Shown: positions 1-6,078 of the stretch, in pieces
Layout of the letters: the number at the start of each line of letters is the position of its first letter
Position numbering within the stretch: position 1 is the first letter of the stretch
Source: an uncultured Bacillaceae bacterium
GTDB lineage: Bacteria > Bacillota > Bacilli > Bacillales > Caldibacillaceae
Direction of reading: 5' to 3'
Length of the DNA stretch: 7,618 nucleotides
Assembly (NCBI GenBank): GCA_937934645.1
Contig: CALGYZ010000111.1
Coordinates: 1 to 7,618, forward strand
Position numbers and translations under genes: made by a program
The notes under the pieces: generated by a model
What the model saw: only the letters and a program-made list of their open reading frames with translations
Told to the model about the DNA's origin: nothing
Database searches by the model: none

Positions 1-58
1 CTCAAATTCTCCTGTCTCACTATTTGAAGCTAGTTTTGTCCCAGCCTCTTTTTATACT
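1..58. other. Intergenic edge segment downstream of hisJ, with a possible dispersed repeat or terminator arm
   Basis: This is the stretch beyond the hisJ stop. Read on the minus strand it begins with an A-rich run followed by GAGGCTGGGACAAAA (forward GTCCCAGCCTC at 39-49, then a T tract at 50-53). From memory, GAGGCTGGGAC with flanking A/T runs resembles short intergenic repeats and bidirectional terminators seen in Firmicutes. The complementary arm that would close a hairpin is not present here and would have to lie left of position 1. A weak inverted repeat (TCAAAT at 2-7 with ATTTGA at 22-27) is also visible. No gene can be called. Termination of hisJ by this element is only inferred. Confidence 0.3.
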
Positions 59-844
59 TTAAATTTTATGGAAAACGGGTTTGCGGTGTTCGAAGGTAGC
101 CACATAACGGTATCCCAACTGTTGCAATAATTCCACGGAATGTGTGTAATACTCCGCAAGCCGTTCAGGGGTATGGGCATCGGAACCGATTGTAATGATT
201 TCCCCGCCCATATCTTTGTACAGTTTTATAATATCCGTGCTTGGCATAACCCGTCCTAGACCGTAATAGAAACCGGACGTATTAATTTCAATTCCTTGTC
301 CCCTGGGAATGATCGTTTTAAAAATTTCTTCAATAATTTCCAAAAAGGAATTTACTCCTTCTTCATATTTATACCGGGTGACCAGATCTAAGTGGCCTAA
401 TACGTTAAAGTCTTCGAACGTCCGGATGCAGGCCAGTAATTCGGAATAATACTCTTCATAGGCTTCGTTTAAACTTTTTCCCTCAAAAAACCTCCCCGAA
501 TGTAAATCCATTCCTCCGGTGGCATGCATTGAACAAATAATAAAATCAAAGGTTTCCTTCTCGACTATGGTTTCATAATCTTTCAGTACATGGGGCTGGA
601 CTCCGAGCTCCACGCCTTTTCTGATTTTAATTCGGCTCCCGTAAGCCGACTGCATCTCCCTGATTTTTCTGTCGTATCCGGTAAGATCCAGATCAAATGT
701 CCAATCTTTATCGGGGTAATCGTAATCGATATGTTCGGTAAAAGCTAGTTCCCGGATTCCTTTTTCCACCGCGAATTTTACCATTTTCTCCATCGGTATA
801 TTGCAATCTTCACTGAATGAGCTGTGTACATGATAATCAAACAT
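59..844 (-). CDS. hisJ: Histidinol-phosphate phosphatase, PHP family (HisJ)
   Basis: HisJ removes phosphate from L-histidinol phosphate to give L-histidinol, the eighth step of histidine synthesis, in the cytoplasm. The 261-residue protein shows the PHP metal-binding motifs in order: HVHSSFSED (H5, H7), FTEHID (E37, H38), GVELG (E79), SMHATGG (H107), GHLD (H151) and GSDAHTPE (D222, H224). These are the expected ligands of the metal centre in a PHP-fold TIM-like barrel. The GVELGVQPH segment and overall length match the HisJ/HisK branch (the B. subtilis protein is about 268 aa) rather than polymerase-type PHP domains. The ATG at 842-844 is preceded by AGGTGA with a 4-5 nt spacer. The gene is divergent from the hisZ-led operon, and this supports a histidine role over a generic phosphoesterase. 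It appears complete. Confidence 0.93.
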   Translation of the reverse strand: MFDYHVHSSFSEDCNIPMEKMVKFAVEKGIRELAFTEHIDYDYPDKDWTFDLDLTGYDRKIREMQSAYGSRIKIRKGVELGVQPHVLKDYETIVEKETFDFIICSMHATGGMDLHSGRFFEGKSLNEAYEEYYSELLACIRTFEDFNVLGHLDLVTRYKYEEGVNSFLEIIEEIFKTIIPRGQGIEINTSGFYYGLGRVMPSTDIIKLYKDMGGEIITIGSDAHTPERLAEYYTHSVELLQQLGYRYVATFEHRKPVFHKI

Positions 845-879
845 TTTTTCACCTACTAAAAATTTTTTTACTAATTTGT

Positions 880-908
880 ATTTTACTACATGACTTTATT
901 TTAATAAA
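880..908 (-). promoter_or_regulatory. Candidate sigma-A promoter for hisJ
   Basis: On the minus strand a -10-like TAAAAT (forward 880-885, 5 of 6 to consensus) lies 17 nt from a weak -35-like TTTATT (forward 903-908, 3 of 6). It would start transcription about 25-30 nt before the hisJ ATG, leaving room for the AGGTGA ribosome binding site. The -35 hexamer falls inside the right arm of the 18-bp dyad at 893-910. The call rests on pattern matching in AT-rich DNA, so chance matches are possible. Confidence 0.4.
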
Positions 909-918
909 GTGGTAAACT
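890..918 (+). promoter_or_regulatory. Candidate sigma-A promoter for the his operon
   Basis: ATGACT (890-895, 4 of 6 to TTGACA) and TAAACT (913-918, 4 of 6 to TATAAT) are separated by exactly 17 nt. A TGG directly precedes the -10, giving an extended TGn -10. Transcription would start near 925 and leave a leader of about 55 nt before hisZ. That is too short for a T-box riboswitch or a peptide-type attenuator, so control is more likely at initiation. GATAAT at 943-948 is an alternative -10 but has only a poor -35 (TTAAAT, 920-925). Confidence 0.5.
893..910. promoter_or_regulatory. 18-bp dyad, candidate operator shared by hisJ and the his operon
   Basis: ACTTTATT (893-900) and AATAAAGT (903-910) are perfect 8-bp inverted repeats around a TT centre. 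The dyad fills the spacer of the candidate hisZ promoter and overlaps its -35, and it also covers the -35 of the candidate hisJ promoter. A dimeric repressor bound here could shut off both directions. It is not a terminator: it is AT-rich, has a 2-nt centre and no U tract that would help a leader. The TrpR-like protein YerC has been proposed as a histidine repressor (HisR) in Firmicutes and is one candidate ligand. I cannot confirm that this matches its motif. Confidence 0.5.
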
Positions 919-964
919 ATTAAATAACTAATTTGATAAAACGATAATGAATAATAGGTTTTTG

Positions 965-971
965 AAAAGGG
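965..971 (+). promoter_or_regulatory. hisZ ribosome binding site that decides the start
   Basis: AAAAGGG ends directly before the ATG at 972, which is too close for use, but lies 9 nt before the ATG at 981. This favours 981 as the hisZ start and puts the first ATG inside the spacer. Confidence 0.6.
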
Positions 972-980
972 ATGAAAAGC

Positions 981-1979
981 ATGAAAAATCTAACACAGTT
1001 TGTGCCAAGGGGTGTCAACGGCATTCATGCCGCTGAATTCGAATTTAAAGAACAAGTGTTGGATCAAATGAAAAAGTTGTTTAAAAAACATCAATACCGG
1101 CAAGTGGAACCGCCGATTTTTGAGTATTATGATTTATTTACACAAATCGAAGGGACAATGAACAAAGACGATATGATTAAATTGATTGATACCGACGGAA
1201 AAATTTTAGTGCTCCGTCCCGATGCCACGATTCCGATCGCCCGGATGGTCGCGGCGGATTACAAAAATGAACCGGTGCAGAAGTTTTCATATATCACAAA
1301 TATATTCCGGATGAATGACGATTTGCAAAATATCCAATCCCGAGAATTTACCCAGGCCGGAATTGAATTATTCGGAAAAGACGGTGTAAAAACCGATGTT
1401 GAAATTATTTGTCTTGCGATCGAAACACTTAAGGAAACCGGTGTGAAGGATTTTACCATCGATATCGGGCAGGCGAATTTTTTCAAAAAGCTGATTGAAC
1501 AAATGAATTTGCAGAATGAGCAGTTCGATGAAGTTCAACGGTTAATTGAAGACAAAAACTTTGCGGAGTTACGGTGTTTCGTTGAAGCCCTGTCGATTTC
1601 CGATAAGCAGAAATATGCACTCCAGTCGATTCCCGCCCTTTACGGCGAACCGGAAAAAGTTTTTGCCAAAGCCCGGGATGTTGCCATAAATGATGAAATG
1701 AAAAAGGAAATTAAACATGTGAAAAAAGTGTATGAACAGCTGGCGGAAAAAGGCTGCGGGCGGCACGTTATGATCGATCTCGGCATTATTAACCATTTGA
1801 ATTATTATTCAGGCATTGTCTTTCACGGCTATGTCGCCGGTTACGGACAGCCTGTGCTTTTGGGCGGCAGGTACGACAAGCTGACAAGCCGGTTCGGTGT
1901 TGATAAAAAGGCTATAGGTTTTGCCGTTTATGTTGATCATTTGATTGCCGCTATAGAGGTTCAGAAGGAGGCGGATTAA
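981..1979 (+). CDS. hisZ: ATP phosphoribosyltransferase regulatory subunit HisZ
   Basis: HisZ is a paralogue of the histidyl-tRNA synthetase catalytic domain. It does not charge tRNA; it forms a hetero-octamer with short HisG and is needed for its activity and histidine feedback. The 332-residue protein keeps class II synthetase features: TQIEGTMNKDDMIKLID near residues 54-70, LRPDATIPIAR (78-88), the motif 2 region IFRMNDD (108-114) with REFTQAG (121-127), NYYSGIVFHGY (274-284) and GGRYDKL (295-301). It ends soon after the motif 3-like AIGFAVYVDHL, so the tRNA anticodon-binding domain is absent, as expected for HisZ. It is shorter than some Bacillus HisZ (about 390 aa) but close to the compact forms of about 330 aa. 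Start 981 is preferred over 972 on ribosome binding site spacing. It leads the operon, and its stop abuts hisG directly. Confidence 0.93.
   Translation: MKNLTQFVPRGVNGIHAAEFEFKEQVLDQMKKLFKKHQYRQVEPPIFEYYDLFTQIEGTMNKDDMIKLIDTDGKILVLRPDATIPIARMVAADYKNEPVQKFSYITNIFRMNDDLQNIQSREFTQAGIELFGKDGVKTDVEIICLAIETLKETGVKDFTIDIGQANFFKKLIEQMNLQNEQFDEVQRLIEDKNFAELRCFVEALSISDKQKYALQSIPALYGEPEKVFAKARDVAINDEMKKEIKHVKKVYEQLAEKGCGRHVMIDLGIINHLNYYSGIVFHGYVAGYGQPVLLGGRYDKLTSRFGVDKKAIGFAVYVDHLIAAIEVQKEAD
1965..1971 (+). promoter_or_regulatory. hisG ribosome binding site inside the 3' end of hisZ
   Basis: AAGGAGG lies within the last codons of hisZ, 8 nt before TTG (1980) and 11 nt before GTG (1983). The spacing favours the TTG start, though either codon could serve. 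Confidence 0.7.
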
Positions 1980-2627
1980 TTGGTGGAATCATTAAATATA
2001 GCCGTTGCGAAAGGACGTCTTGTCCGGGATACGCTCAAACTGTTCAATGAAATCGGCATTCGTTTTCCGGATTTTCATCCCGACTCCCGAAAATTAATTT
2101 TTGAAGATCCGGAAAATAAAATCCGGATTGTTTTGGTAAAAGCGAACGACGTTGCCACTTATGTGGAGCGCGGAGCAGCCGATTTAGGCGTGCTCGGGAA
2201 AGACACGCTTATTGAATCCGGGGCAAATGTTTTTGAAGTGATCGACCTCGGGTTCGGACGTTGCCGGTTTGTTGTTGCCGGTCTTGACTATGCGGACTTG
2301 GAAAAAAACAAAGTTGTTGTGGCCACAAAGTATCCCCGGGTAACCGAGAAATATTTCCGGGATACGGACAGGCTGATTGAAACCGTTTATTTGCACGGCT
2401 CGGTGGAACTCGCCCCTCTTGTCGGTTTGTCTGATTGCATCGTTGACATTGTTGAAACAGGAAGAACATTAAAGGACAACGGGTTAAAAGTTTTGGAGGA
2501 AATTTCTGATATCAGTGCCCGGTTAATTGTGAACAAAGCAAGTTTTAAAACGAAACATGATGAGATTGATGCGTTCATTCACAAAGTTCAGGAAGTTGTT
2601 TCTCGAAAAGGAGTGATGGATGAATGA
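1980..2627 (+). CDS. hisG: ATP phosphoribosyltransferase catalytic subunit, short form (HisG)
   Basis: HisG condenses ATP and PRPP to N1-(5-phosphoribosyl)-ATP, the first committed and feedback-controlled step. The protein has 215 residues, the length of the short HisG class that lacks the C-terminal ACT-like regulatory domain and depends on HisZ; hisZ sits directly upstream. Visible motifs are IAVAKGRL (7-14), GAADLGVLGKD (65-75) and the PRPP-binding loop DCIVDIVETGRTLKDNGL (152-169). The start is TTG, immediately after the hisZ TAA with no gap; the second codon is GTG and would be an alternative start. The stop TGA overlaps the hisD ATG as ATGA, so translation of hisZ, hisG and hisD is probably coupled. 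No truncation or frameshift is seen. Confidence 0.95.
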   Translation: MVESLNIAVAKGRLVRDTLKLFNEIGIRFPDFHPDSRKLIFEDPENKIRIVLVKANDVATYVERGAADLGVLGKDTLIESGANVFEVIDLGFGRCRFVVAGLDYADLEKNKVVVATKYPRVTEKYFRDTDRLIETVYLHGSVELAPLVGLSDCIVDIVETGRTLKDNGLKVLEEISDISARLIVNKASFKTKHDEIDAFIHKVQEVVSRKGVMDE

Positions 2628-3910
2628 TGAAAATAACGAAAGTTGACGCAAGCCAAACGGTAAACCTTCCGGATCAGCTGGCCCGGGATGAAACATCTTT
2701 TACGGAAATTGACCGTACCGTAAGAAAGATTATTGAAGATGTAAAACAAAAAGGGGATCGGGCTTTGTACGAGTATACGGAGAAGTTTGACGGTTGCCGG
2801 CTTGATTCCCTTGCTGTCACAGAGGAGGAAATCCGCAAAGCACTCGACGGAACGGATCCGAAATTTCTGGACGTCATCCGGCAGGCTAAGGAGAACATCG
2901 CGGAATTCCACAGGCATCAGATGGAAAAAACTTGGTACATAAATAAAGGGGAAGGAATTATTCTCGGCCAGAAGGTAACACCGCTTGAACGGGTCGGTGT
3001 GTATGTACCGGGAGGAAAGGCTGCCTACCCGTCAACTGTTTTAATGGATGTGATTCCGGCTATTGTCGCCGGAGTAAAGGAGATTGTGCTTGTCTCACCT
3101 CCGGATGAAAACGGGAAAGTACATCCGGCTGTGCTCGCTGCCGCTTGCATTGCCGGGGCGACGGAAATTTACAAAATCGGCGGTGCCCAGGCCATTGCCG
3201 CTTTAGCTTATGGAACAGAAACCATCCGTCCGGTCAATAAAATTGTCGGTCCGGGAAATATTTACGTTGCCCGGGCGAAGAAGTTTGTTTTCGGACGGGT
3301 CGATATAGATATGATCGCCGGTCCGAGCGAGATTTGTGTCATCGCCGATGAAAAGCAAAATCCGGCATTTATTGCCAGCGATCTTTTATCCCAGGCGGAA
3401 CATGATGAGATGGCCGCCTCCATTTTGGTAACAAATTCCCTTGAGCTTGCACGGAATGTGCAAACTGAGGTGGAAAAACAGTTAGCCGGTCTTGAACGGA
3501 ATGAAATTGCGAAAGCGTCCATTGAAAATTACGGACATATTTTTGTCACCGAGACACTTGATGACGCATTTCATGTTGCCAATGAAATCGCGCCAGAGCA
3601 TTTGGAATTGCTGGTGGAAAATCCCTTTGACCAATTATCAAAGGTAAAAAACGCCGGGGCAATTTTCCTCGGGGCTTATGCGCCGGAACCGCTCGGTGAT
3701 TATTTTGCCGGACCGAATCATACGCTTCCGACGAATGGAACGGCGAAATTTTCTTCTCCTCTCGGAACATATGACTTTATTAAACGTTCCAGTGTCATCT
3801 ATTACAATAAAAATGAATTGGAAAAAGTAAAGGACCAAATTATCCGTTTTGCCGAGACTGAAAGATTGACCGCTCACGCAAATTCAATTATGAAACGATT
3901 TGAAGATTGA
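2624..3910 (+). CDS. hisD: Histidinol dehydrogenase (HisD)
   Basis: HisD oxidises L-histidinol to L-histidine in two NAD-dependent steps through histidinal, the end of the pathway. The 428-residue protein is full length. Key residues are in place: VGPGNIYVARAK (208-219) in the signature region, SQAEHDE with zinc ligands Q257 and H260, PEHLELL with the acid/base pair E325-H326, GDYFAGPNHTLPT with zinc ligand D359, and the C-terminal zinc ligand H418. The start ATG at 2624 overlaps the hisG stop by 4 nt. A second ATG follows at 2627, and AAAAGGAG at 2606-2613 serves either one, with 10 nt spacing to the first. Its TGA stop (3908-3910) forms part of the hisB ribosome binding site. Confidence 0.97.
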   Translation: MMKITKVDASQTVNLPDQLARDETSFTEIDRTVRKIIEDVKQKGDRALYEYTEKFDGCRLDSLAVTEEEIRKALDGTDPKFLDVIRQAKENIAEFHRHQMEKTWYINKGEGIILGQKVTPLERVGVYVPGGKAAYPSTVLMDVIPAIVAGVKEIVLVSPPDENGKVHPAVLAAACIAGATEIYKIGGAQAIAALAYGTETIRPVNKIVGPGNIYVARAKKFVFGRVDIDMIAGPSEICVIADEKQNPAFIASDLLSQAEHDEMAASILVTNSLELARNVQTEVEKQLAGLERNEIAKASIENYGHIFVTETLDDAFHVANEIAPEHLELLVENPFDQLSKVKNAGAIFLGAYAPEPLGDYFAGPNHTLPTNGTAKFSSPLGTYDFIKRSSVIYYNKNELEKVKDQIIRFAETERLTAHANSIMKRFED

Positions 3911-3915
3911 GGTGA
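3909..3915 (+). promoter_or_regulatory. hisB ribosome binding site that decides the start
   Basis: GAGGTGA spans the hisD stop and lies 5 nt before the ATG at 3921. This makes 3921 a better start than the upstream in-frame TTG at 3900, which would overlap hisD and has no clear site of its own. Confidence 0.7.
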
Positions 3916-3920
3916 AGAAC

Positions 3921-4505
3921 ATGCGGAAAGCAAAAGTGAAACGGAAAACAGGAGAAACAAATATTGAACTGTACTTGAATGTGGACGGTGAGGGAAAAAG
4001 CCGGATTGACACGGGAATCGGATTTTTTGATCATATGCTCACGTTAATGACAAAACACGGTTTTATCAATTTAGATGTGAAATGTGAAGGGGATCTTCAC
4101 GTCGATTTTCATCATACCGTGGAAGATACGGGGATCGTGCTCGGACAAGCTTTCCGGGAGGCCCTCGACGATAAGGCGGGCATCCGCCGGTATGCTTCCG
4201 TTTTTACACCGATGGACGAATCGTTAAGCCAGGTGTCTATAGATATATCCGGCAGGCCTTATTTGTACTTTAAAGCAGACATCCCGGCAGAAAAGGTGGG
4301 GCAGTTTGATACGGAGCTTGTGGAAGAATTTTTCCGGGGATTTGTCAATCATGCTGCGGTAACGCTTCATATTGAACTGCTGCATGGGGAAAACAGCCAT
4401 CACATTATCGAATCCATTTTTAAAGGGTTTGGCCGGGCCATTGACGAAGCGACAATGATCGATGAACGGATCCGTGGTGTCCGTTCAACGAAAGGCATGT
4501 TGTAA
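3921..4505 (+). CDS. hisB: Imidazoleglycerol-phosphate dehydratase (HisB)
   Basis: HisB dehydrates imidazole glycerol phosphate to imidazole acetol phosphate (sixth step) as a manganese-dependent oligomer. From ATG 3921 the protein has 194 residues, the usual length for the monofunctional enzyme. No N-terminal HAD phosphatase domain is fused, consistent with a separate hisJ. The two metal-binding repeats are clear: GFFDHML (34-40) with HVDFHHTVEDTG (60-71), and the second-half GENSHHIIES (156-165). The C-terminal STKGML ending is typical of the family. An in-frame TTG at 3900 would add seven residues but overlaps hisD. It is followed by 100 bp without an intact gene, the only wide gap between plus-strand genes here, where hisH would be expected. 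Confidence 0.97.
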   Translation: MRKAKVKRKTGETNIELYLNVDGEGKSRIDTGIGFFDHMLTLMTKHGFINLDVKCEGDLHVDFHHTVEDTGIVLGQAFREALDDKAGIRRYASVFTPMDESLSQVSIDISGRPYLYFKADIPAEKVGQFDTELVEEFFRGFVNHAAVTLHIELLHGENSHHIIESIFKGFGRAIDEATMIDERIRGVRSTKGML

Positions 4506-4540
4506 TCCTTCTTTTTTCCGCAGCTTACCGCAATACAAAG

Positions 4541-4609
4541 CGAAAAAACCGTTCATTTGGCTTGCAACGGCCTTGAAAAAATAATTTGTTTGGAGAGATG
4601 CCACAATGA
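4541..4609 (+). pseudogene. hisH: Possible decayed 3' end of hisH (glutaminase subunit of IGP synthase)
   Basis: HisH sits between hisB and hisA in the usual Bacillus-type order but no intact copy is present. In the frame beginning at 4541 the gap reads R-K-N-R-S-F-G-L-Q-R-P, a TGA at 4574, then K-N-N-L-F-G-E-M-P-Q and a TGA at 4607-4609. Family knowledge gives a HisH tail near EKSG-x-FGLQ-LLKNFGEM, so K, SFGLQ, KN and FGEM line up with one stop and about two extra codons. AAC for AGC and CGT for GGT would explain two of the mismatches by single changes. The final TGA overlaps the hisA ATG, as a coupled hisH-hisA junction would. The catalytic Cys region and the His-Pro-Glu motif are missing or unrecognisable. 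The match is short and could be chance. Confidence 0.42.
4592..4597 (+). promoter_or_regulatory. hisA ribosome binding site
   Basis: GGAGAG lies 8 nt before the hisA ATG at 4606. An ATG at 4598 opens a three-codon frame (M-P-Q-stop) that overlaps the hisA start; it is more likely the residue of the lost upstream gene than a functional leader peptide. Confidence 0.7.
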
Positions 4610-5325
4610 TTATTTTTCCTGCCATCGATATCCGTGATGGAAAATGTGTCCGTCTTGTACAGGGAGATTACGAAAAACAGCAAACATACGGTGATCCTGT
4701 AGAAATGGCGAAAAAATGGGAAGTGCAAGGCGCCGAATTTTTACATATTGTTGATCTGGACGGCGCTTTAGCAGGCGAGTCAAAAAACTTATCCGCCGTA
4801 CATTCGATTTTACAAGCCGTGAACATTCCGCTCCAGCTCGGAGGGGGAGTTCGTTCGCTGGAAAAAGTTGATCAGCTCATTGAAATGGGCGTCTCCCGGG
4901 TCATTTTAGGAAGTGCGGCATTAAGGGATGAACAGTTTCTGGATGAAGCTTTAAAGCAATACGGAGAAAAAATTGCCGTATCGGTTGATGCAAGAAACGG
5001 TTTTGTTGCCACCGATGGGTGGACGAAAATGAGCGGAACAAAAGCGCTGGACTTTGCTAAAAAGTTGGAGGACAAAGGATGCCAAACGATCATTTATACA
5101 GATATCGCAAAGGACGGTATGTTATCGGGTCCGAATTTTTCTGAGCTTGAAACAATGAACAAAGAAACGAAGATGAATGTCATTGCATCCGGCGGGATCA
5201 CAACTATTGACGACCTCCGGAAGTTGAAGAAAATGGATATGTACGGGGCAATCGTCGGCAAGGCATTATATACAGGTAAAATTAATCTGGAAAAAGCAAT
5301 AAAGGAAGTGGGTATATGTCAGTAA
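4606..5325 (+). CDS. hisA: ProFAR isomerase (HisA)
   Basis: HisA catalyses the Amadori-type isomerisation of ProFAR to PRFAR, the fourth step. The 239-residue protein is a (beta/alpha)8 barrel with visible half-barrel repeats. The catalytic aspartates are D8 (FPAIDIRDGKCVRL) and D128 (VSVDARNGFVATDGW). Phosphate-binding loops are LGGGVRS (78-84) and LGSAA (101-105) in the first half, with DIAKDGMLSGPN and ASGGI in the second. The length is normal for the family. The C-terminus overlaps the hisF start by 10 nt in another frame, implying coupled translation. It stands after the unusual 100-bp gap but has its own good ribosome binding site, so its expression should survive loss of an upstream neighbour. 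Confidence 0.97.
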   Translation: MIIFPAIDIRDGKCVRLVQGDYEKQQTYGDPVEMAKKWEVQGAEFLHIVDLDGALAGESKNLSAVHSILQAVNIPLQLGGGVRSLEKVDQLIEMGVSRVILGSAALRDEQFLDEALKQYGEKIAVSVDARNGFVATDGWTKMSGTKALDFAKKLEDKGCQTIIYTDIAKDGMLSGPNFSELETMNKETKMNVIASGGITTIDDLRKLKKMDMYGAIVGKALYTGKINLEKAIKEVGICQ

Positions 5326-6077
5326 AACGGATTATTCCCTGTCTGGACGTCCGCAATGGCCGGGTTGTCAAAGGGGTAAAATTTGAAAATATTCAGGATG
5401 TTGATGATCCGATCGTTCTTGCCCGGTCCTACAATCATGACGGTGCGGATGAAATTGTTTTGTATGATATCACTGCAACGAAGGAAGGACGGAATATTTT
5501 CATCGATATTGTGGAAAAGGTTGCCGCAGAAGTGACGGTACCGTTTACTGTCGGCGGGGGAATCCGTTCGGTTGATGATATTCAAAGAGTGCTGGATGCC
5601 GGCGCCGATAAAGTGTCGATCAACAGCGCAGCTGTTAAAAATGAAAAACTGATTGCCGAAGCAGCGGAAAAATTCGGCAGTGAGCGAATTGTTCTTGCCA
5701 TTGATACGAAAAAACAGGCAGAAGGAAAATGGACGGTGGTGATCAGCGGCGGAAAAACCGATACCGGCATGGATGCCGTCCAATGGGCTATGCGTGCTGA
5801 ACAGCTCGGTGCCGGAGAGATTGTTCTTAATGTGATGGATACGGATGGTGTAAAATCCGGTTACAGCCTTGATATCACCGGTGAAATTGCGGAAAAAGTA
5901 ACCATTCCTGTCACAGCTTCCGGCGGTGCCGGAAAAAAAGAACATTTTCTTGAAGTGTTTCAACAGACAAAGGCCAACGGTGCCCTGGCTGCTTCCGTAT
6001 TTCACTTCGGAGAAATCGGGATCCGGGAATTAAAGCAGTATTTATGGGAAAACGGCATTAACGTAAGGAGCGTGTAA
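5316..6077 (+). CDS. hisF: Imidazole glycerol phosphate synthase, cyclase subunit (HisF)
   Basis: HisF takes PRFAR and ammonia to imidazole glycerol phosphate and AICAR (fifth step). Normally HisH docks on the barrel base and supplies ammonia from glutamine through the barrel. The 253-residue protein has the catalytic aspartates D11 (IIPCLDVRNGRVVKG) and D130 (LAIDTKK), phosphate loops VGGGIRS (79-85) and ASGGAGKKEHF, and the ending AASVFHFGEI. Residues equivalent to the Thermotoga maritima gate and docking set are kept: R5, E46, D98, K99 and E168 (Tm E167). It is not fused to HisH. Start ATG 5316 overlaps hisA by 10 nt and has AAAGGA at 5301-5306. Its stop is 1 nt before hisIE. Retention of the gate suggests that a HisH partner exists elsewhere or was lost recently. 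Confidence 0.97.
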   Translation: MSVKRIIPCLDVRNGRVVKGVKFENIQDVDDPIVLARSYNHDGADEIVLYDITATKEGRNIFIDIVEKVAAEVTVPFTVGGGIRSVDDIQRVLDAGADKVSINSAAVKNEKLIAEAAEKFGSERIVLAIDTKKQAEGKWTVVISGGKTDTGMDAVQWAMRAEQLGAGEIVLNVMDTDGVKSGYSLDITGEIAEKVTIPVTASGGAGKKEHFLEVFQQTKANGALAASVFHFGEIGIRELKQYLWENGINVRSV

Positions 6078-6078
6078 A

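Noticed and set aside
1..52. Minus-strand open frame at the left edge (K-E-A-G-T-K-L-A-S-N-S-E-T-G-E-F-E) as the start of another gene
   Set aside because: It has no start codon or ribosome binding site, is about 17 codons to the edge, and overlaps the repeat-like element.
972..980. ATG at 972 as the hisZ start
   Set aside because: The AAAAGGG site ends immediately before it, leaving no spacer, while ATG 981 is 9 nt away.
845..980. T-box riboswitch or his leader-peptide attenuator upstream of hisZ
   Set aside because: The region is short and AT-rich, with no histidine codon run, no T-box consensus, and no GC-rich terminator hairpin followed by a U tract.
3900..3920. TTG at 3900 as the hisB start
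   Set aside because: It overlaps hisD and lacks a spaced ribosome binding site. ATG 3921 has GAGGTGA at the right distance and gives the family length of 194 aa.
4546..4571. Inverted repeat CCGTT / AACGG in the hisB-hisA gap as an intrinsic terminator
   Set aside because: Only a 5-bp stem with a 12-nt loop and no following U tract. It is too weak to end transcription, and the downstream genes plainly belong to the same operon.
5319..6005. Long open frame of about 228 codons on the minus strand across hisF
   Set aside because: It lies wholly inside hisF, antisense to it, with no recognisable domain or ribosome binding site. hisF is strongly supported, so this is a by-product of its codon choice.
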